From: JBDIAR01 sp039812545
Lineage (GTDB): Bacteria > Actinomycetota > Actinomycetes > Actinomycetales > Dermatophilaceae
Assembly: GCA_039812545.1 (NCBI GenBank)
Contig: JBDIAR010000006.1
Span: forward strand, 1-36,633
Length of the DNA stretch: 36,633 nucleotides
Reading direction: 5' to 3'
Program-made: the position numbers and the translations under genes
In this document: piece by piece, positions 33,329 to 36,633 of the stretch
How positions within the stretch are numbered: the stretch's first letter is position 1
Layout of the letters: each line of letters starts with the position of its first letter
Notes under the pieces: model-generated
The model's database searches: none
Told to the model about the DNA's origin: nothing
What the model saw: the letters and a program-made list of their open reading frames with translations, nothing else

Positions 33329-33667
33329 CTAGCCGGTTTGCCAGTTGATGATGAGGCTGTGAGCCGTGCCATATCCCGACCGGACCGCCCATCCCGATAC
33401 CGCTTCGACTTCGCGCTGATCGTGCTCATCGCCATGCCATTCGACCCAATGATACTCCGGCACCGTGTTTACGGAAGTCTTCATCACTTTCCAGAACGCC
33501 GGGCAGACTGTTCCGGACGCGGAGATTCCGTAGCCTTGAACGGTCACTCCGAAGCCCATCGTCCGGCAGGAGGAGACGTCGGATATCGTGCTTCCCGGTG
33601 ACGCTTGGATGATGTTGACGTTGCTGGTGTTGTAGGAGTTTCTCACGCCTCCCACCAAGAGGCCGAC
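33329..33667 (-). pseudogene. 3' part of the secreted protein, after an in-frame TAG
   Basis: Directly in frame with the gene upstream, the sequence continues after TAG (33670-33668) for about 112 codons to TAG at 33329-33331: VGLLVGGVRNSYNTSNVNII, two cysteines (SSCRTM, TVCPAFW) and EYHWVEWHG near the end. An ATG-like restart at 33658 could make 109 residues but would lack a signal peptide. The sequence reads as a real protein, so the whole 33329-34258 frame was, or still is, one secreted protein of about 309 residues with six cysteines. The cause may be a nonsense mutation, read-through, or a base-calling error. Confidence 0.6.
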
Positions 33668-34258
33668 CTATGGCCAATTCGAGTCTTCGAATCCCCACGC
33701 TTCCGACTCGTCGATGCCGTAGTTGTAGGAGGGGTCGGTTTCGGATGTGTTCCGATAGCGCGTGACGCATCCCTCCCACTGCACATCGTCCACATTGTCC
33801 GTGGCGCAGTAGTGGTCATAGATCTGCCCAGTGGCGGCGACCGACGCAGTGACGTTCTGCTGGCTGGTCGACCGAGTGCACAGCCGTTGGATGGAGGCCC
33901 GGCTGAGGCCTGCCAGGGCCGCGTCACGGGCGGGGCTTCGGCCGTCTCGTGCATAGGCGAGCGCCAACTCGTCCGGGCTGGAGTCGGATCCCGTCACCAC
34001 GATTTCACCGCTCCGGGCGTCTGGGCTGATTCGCGTCGAGAGCGTCAGACCGGGACCGCCTGCAGCTGTCGCCGCTTCGGAATGAACCACCCGGGACGAA
34101 TGGCGCTGGGCCGCGGCGTACTGGATTGCGTCGTCCACGCAGGTTGCGGCAAGAGGGACGGCGCTTGTTGCGTCTGTCGGGATGGTTCTCGGTGTCGCTC
34201 CGGCGACGCCCAGTGAGACGGCCATCCCGGACACTGCTAAGACTGCGCTGACCTTCAT
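33668..34258 (-). CDS. Secreted protein of unknown family (N-terminal part up to an in-frame TAG)
   Basis: A 196-residue product begins with a clear signal peptide (MKVSAVLAVSGMAVSLGVAGA, with cleavage near ATP). The mature part has Cys in ATCVDDAIQ, RLCTRS, HYCATD and EGCVTRY, suggesting disulfides outside the cell. I know no family. A GGGAGG ribosome site precedes ATG 34258 and sits in the loop of a small GAGAC/GTCTC hairpin (34260-34276). The frame is open past the TAG at 33668-33670 for another 112 codons, so the natural protein is probably longer. It is followed by the lipoprotein gene. GC content and codon bias are lower than in the flanking core genes, in keeping with an accessory locus. 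Confidence 0.65.
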   Translation of the reverse strand: MKVSAVLAVSGMAVSLGVAGATPRTIPTDATSAVPLAATCVDDAIQYAAAQRHSSRVVHSEAATAAGGPGLTLSTRISPDARSGEIVVTGSDSSPDELALAYARDGRSPARDAALAGLSRASIQRLCTRSTSQQNVTASVAATGQIYDHYCATDNVDDVQWEGCVTRYRNTSETDPSYNYGIDESEAWGFEDSNWP

Positions 34259-34516
34259 CGAGACCTCCCGAGTCTCTCGAAGCAAAGGATAATTCCGATG
34301 CTAGACATTAGGGTTGGGGGGGGGAAGTGCGGATCTCAGTGTTGTGGCTCACACGACGTCCGGACGCTTCTCCGTGCCAACCCCGTGGGCAGACTCGCGG
34401 TTTTGGAGTGCTGTGGCGTGACGGCATACCCGCAGGTGCGCTGACCCGTTTCGATGGAGAAGCCTTCGCCTCCCGGGTCGGCCGCATGGGGGGCGGGACG
34501 GTGGATACCGACGGAA
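34259..34516. other. Intergenic region with a G9 tract
   Basis: This divergent gap holds the promoter side of the secreted-protein gene, a run of nine G at 34316-34324 and one GGCATAC word at 34423. I see no convincing gene or RNA. The G run is the longest homopolymer I noticed in the window. Confidence 0.5.
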
Positions 34517-35938
34517 GTGGGGCGATGCCGCGCGGGGGGTCCGCACGGACACGGCCGCATCGAAGCCATAGGCTGGCAAGGTGATGCCGCCCGTCTCGTC
34601 CCCGCGGAGGTAGCCATCAGCGCCCGCATCGCAGCCGATGACTCTGTCGCCGACCCGGTCCAGCGAACCAACGGCCGACCTGGTGCCGCCTCGCGGACCC
34701 ATCACGTCGCCGGTGAGAGGGAGTTGCCGTGGTGGCGGCGCCCGTCGCTGTGGATCCCCCTCGGGGTTTATGCCGTCTCGCGGATCGTCGTCTTCGTCAT
34801 GGTGCTCATCGCGCAGCGTCAGCAGATCGCGATGGGGATCGGGATCGACTACGTCCGGATCCTCTACCCCTCGCCCGCGGCCCCCGGCTATCTGACGACG
34901 ATGACGAACTGGGACGGCCAGTGGTATCGCGAGATCGCCACGAACGGCTATCCGGTCGTCCTGCCGCGGGACGCCTTCGGCCGGGTCGACATGAACGTGT
35001 GGGCGTTCTGGCCGTTGTATCCGATGCTCGTCGGCCTGGTGATGAAGTTCACCGGCCTGCCGTTCATCGTGGCCGGCCCGATCCTGGCGATGCTCATCGG
35101 CGCGGTCGCGGTCTGGCTGCTCTTCCTGCTCGTCGACGAGGCGGTCGGGCGTTGGGAGGCCATCGTCGTCACCGTGGCGGTGTGCTTCTACATGGCCGCG
35201 CCCGTCCTGTCGGCGTCCTATACCGAGTCCACGGCCCTGCTCATCGTCGTGCTCATCCTGATGGCGATCCGGGCGAACCGCTATTGGACCACCGCGGTCC
35301 TCATGCTCGCCCTGGCGCTGACCCGCAATATCGTCCTGGCGATGGTGCCGGTCATGATCGCGCACGCCGTCGCCTCGCACCGCTCGCATGACGAGGGCGG
35401 GCATCCGCTGCGCCGGCAGATCGGCATGGTCGCGCTCATCGCGTGGACCGGGGCGCTCACCCTGTTGTGGCCCAAGGTGGCCGCCTACGTCACCGGCAAC
35501 CCCAAGGCATACGAGGAGACCCTCCTGCCGTGGCGGATCAACGCCACCGAGATCAAGGCGGGCGAGTGGTGGTCGCTGGCCTACAGCCAGTTCGGTCTGC
35601 TCGGGCAGGTCGGAGCGGTGGCCGCGGTGATCGCGTTCGCGTGGTTCATGCTGAGCTGGCGGTCCTGGCGGTGGGGTCCGGAGATCTGGGGCTGGGCCGG
35701 CGCCTACCCGGCATACATGGTCCTGGTGATCAACACCAGTCCCAGCCGGGTCAGGTATGCCATCCTCGCCTTCCCGTTCGCGCTCATCATCGCGTGGTTC
35801 CTCCGGCTGCGGCCCTGGCGGCGGTGGCGTTGGTGGGGTCTGGGCGGGGTGGCGGTGGCCGGGGTGCTGTTCCAGTGGTACTGGCTGGAGCACTACTGGG
35901 TCGTCAAGACCCTGGTCGGGTACGTCCTGTTCCCGTAG
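34517..35938 (+). CDS. PIG-V-like mannosyltransferase, integral membrane (start uncertain)
   Basis: A multi-spanning membrane glycosyltransferase. TNWDGQWYREIATNGYP and FWPLYPMLVGLVMKFTGLPF are the hallmark stretches of the PIG-V family, which transfers mannose from a polyprenyl carrier. About ten hydrophobic segments follow, from SLWIPLGVYAVSRIVVFVMV to LGGVAVAGVLFQWYW. The start is unclear: in-frame choices are ATG 34454, GTG 34517 and TTG 34724. A leaderless-looking TAGGCT box (34569-34574) ends 6 bases before a GTG at 34581 that is out of frame; one extra C in the CCCC at 34600-34603 would join it to the conserved frame. The gene ends overlapping the convergent maf gene by 35 bp. Confidence 0.8.
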   Translation: MGRCRAGGPHGHGRIEAIGWQGDAARLVPAEVAISARIAADDSVADPVQRTNGRPGAASRTHHVAGERELPWWRRPSLWIPLGVYAVSRIVVFVMVLIAQRQQIAMGIGIDYVRILYPSPAAPGYLTTMTNWDGQWYREIATNGYPVVLPRDAFGRVDMNVWAFWPLYPMLVGLVMKFTGLPFIVAGPILAMLIGAVAVWLLFLLVDEAVGRWEAIVVTVAVCFYMAAPVLSASYTESTALLIVVLILMAIRANRYWTTAVLMLALALTRNIVLAMVPVMIAHAVASHRSHDEGGHPLRRQIGMVALIAWTGALTLLWPKVAAYVTGNPKAYEETLLPWRINATEIKAGEWWSLAYSQFGLLGQVGAVAAVIAFAWFMLSWRSWRWGPEIWGWAGAYPAYMVLVINTSPSRVRYAILAFPFALIIAWFLRLRPWRRWRWWGLGGVAVAGVLFQWYWLEHYWVVKTLVGYVLFP

Positions 35939-36614
35939 ATCGTGGGGCCACGAGGTCGAACCAGGCCACGCCGAGCCGACCCAGCAGGTCGCGCAGCAGC
36001 GGCAGTGACAGGCCCACGACGCCGTGGTGATCTCCCTCGACGCCGCGCACAAAGGGCCCGCCCAGACCGTCGATCGTGAACGCACCGGCCACGTGCAGCG
36101 GCTCACCGGTGCCGACATACCACTGGATTTCGGCGTCCGACAGGTCGGCGAACCGAACCACCGTCGATGACACGGCTCCGACGTCTCGGCGCCCGGCCGG
36201 GTCGCGGTTGTCGATCAGCCGGTGACCGGTATGCAGCACGGCGCTGCGTCCGCTCATCGTCCGCCACCGGTCGATCGCCTCGGCGGCGTCGGCGGGTTTG
36301 CCGTGGACGGCGCCGGCCAGCTCCAGCACCGAGTCGCAGCCGAGGACGAGCGCGCCCGCGGAGCGATGGTCGGCTGCGACATCCTCGGCCTTGGCCCGGG
36401 CCAAGCGGTCGGCGGTGCCGACCGCGTCGAGTGGCCCCGCGGCCCGAACGACGGCGTCCTCATCGACGGCACTGACGATGACGACCGGTTCCACACCGGC
36501 TCCACGCAGGGTTCGCAGGCGGGCCGGTGAGGCGGAGGCGAGCACGACCGGGACAGGCACGACGGGGACGGGCACGACGGGGACGGGCACCGAGGCGATG
36601 GACATGGCCGGCAT
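35904..36614 (-). CDS. maf: Maf-like nucleotide pyrophosphatase
   Basis: A 236-residue Maf/HAM1-type protein that hydrolyses non-canonical nucleoside triphosphates. VVLASASPARLRTLRGAG is the conserved opening (LASxSPxR), VDED carries an acidic metal residue, LVLGCDSVLELAG has the catalytic Asp, GKPADAAEA follows, and GAFTIDGLGGPFVRGVEGD is near the C-terminus. The N-terminus is extended by VPVPVV repeats encoded by a 15-bp tandem repeat, so the true start may be one of several GTG codons inside it rather than ATG 36614. In mycobacteria Maf sits beside the AccD5/AccE5 genes; here accD lies 3 kb away, with the accessory loci between them, and no epsilon subunit is seen. Confidence 0.9.
   Translation of the reverse strand: MPAMSIASVPVPVVPVPVVPVPVVLASASPARLRTLRGAGVEPVVIVSAVDEDAVVRAAGPLDAVGTADRLARAKAEDVAADHRSAGALVLGCDSVLELAGAVHGKPADAAEAIDRWRTMSGRSAVLHTGHRLIDNRDPAGRRDVGAVSSTVVRFADLSDAEIQWYVGTGEPLHVAGAFTIDGLGGPFVRGVEGDHHGVVGLSLPLLRDLLGRLGVAWFDLVAPRSTGTGRTRPGS
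36545..36589. repeat. 15-bp tandem repeat at the N-terminus of maf
   Basis: Three units of CGACGGGGACGGGCA (the first with two mismatches, 36545-36559) encode VPVPV on the minus strand. Each unit supplies a new in-frame GTG, so the start codon itself is multiplied. Confidence 0.8.
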
Positions 36615-36633
36615 CCTCGCAGACGGGAGCGCA

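Overview
The window is about 36.6 kb of very GC-rich DNA. Codon use is strongly biased to G or C in the third position, GTG starts are common, and genes are often joined by 4-base GTGA overlaps. Gene content and order point to an actinobacterium: a nucleoside-salvage cluster (BMP lipoprotein, cdd, deoA, add, phosphosugar mutase, pnp), an LpdA-type flavoprotein, the biotinylated acyl-CoA carboxylase alpha subunit, an acyl-CoA carboxylase beta subunit and Maf all lie near each other. The same neighbourhood is known in mycobacteria (Rv3280-Rv3315 region). The order Micrococcales is my best guess, from general resemblance rather than a search.

Layout. 1-246: 3' end of tuf with a strong terminator. 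325-4333 (minus): apparent operon galK, DUF2785-like, alkaline-phosphatase-superfamily enzyme, small hypothetical, aroE. 4422-8805: 2H phosphoesterase, YihY membrane protein, D,D-carboxypeptidase (minus), mannose-1-phosphate guanylyltransferase. 8987-13557: nucleoside-binding lipoprotein, cdd, deoA, cupin, add. 13572-14456: LLM-type flavin enzyme. 14530-17070: a probably acquired pair, an MFS exporter and a divergent, frameshifted WYL regulator, abutting a uridine-kinase-like gene whose 3' end reads into it. 17774-23577: PH-like membrane protein, phosphosugar mutase and pnp (minus), phosphoketolase. 23630-28429: LpdA, a 541-bp regulatory intergenic region, acetate transporter, a small membrane protein, AccA. 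28542-32948: aldo/keto reductase, LiuR-like MerR regulator with operator, acyl-CoA dehydrogenase, AccD. 32950-34258 (minus): a lipoprotein and a secreted protein whose frame is cut by an in-frame TAG. 34517-35938: PIG-V-like mannosyltransferase. 35904-36614 (minus): Maf.

How it works together. The salvage genes convert nucleosides to bases plus (deoxy)ribose-1-phosphate. The mutase next to pnp may turn the sugar phosphate into ribose-5-phosphate, which could feed phosphoketolase. ManC, a mutase of this family and the PIG-V-like enzyme fit a mannosylation theme. The acyl-CoA dehydrogenase, AccD and AccA fit branched-chain or short acyl-CoA catabolism under a LiuR-type repressor.

The most striking signal is not a gene. 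The heptamer GTATGCC/GGCATAC occurs about 57 times by my hand count, spread over the whole window, on both strands, in genes and in intergenic DNA. It forces otherwise rare codons (TAT, GCA), while the one-transition neighbour GTACGCC/GGCGTAC appears zero times. This looks like a selected or enzymatically generated genome signature such as an uptake-type word or a methylation/mismatch-repair footprint. Other points of note: many starts lie 6-7 bases after a TANNNT box (leaderless transcripts), two frame breaks sit at C4 runs, and a secreted-protein gene carries an internal amber codon.
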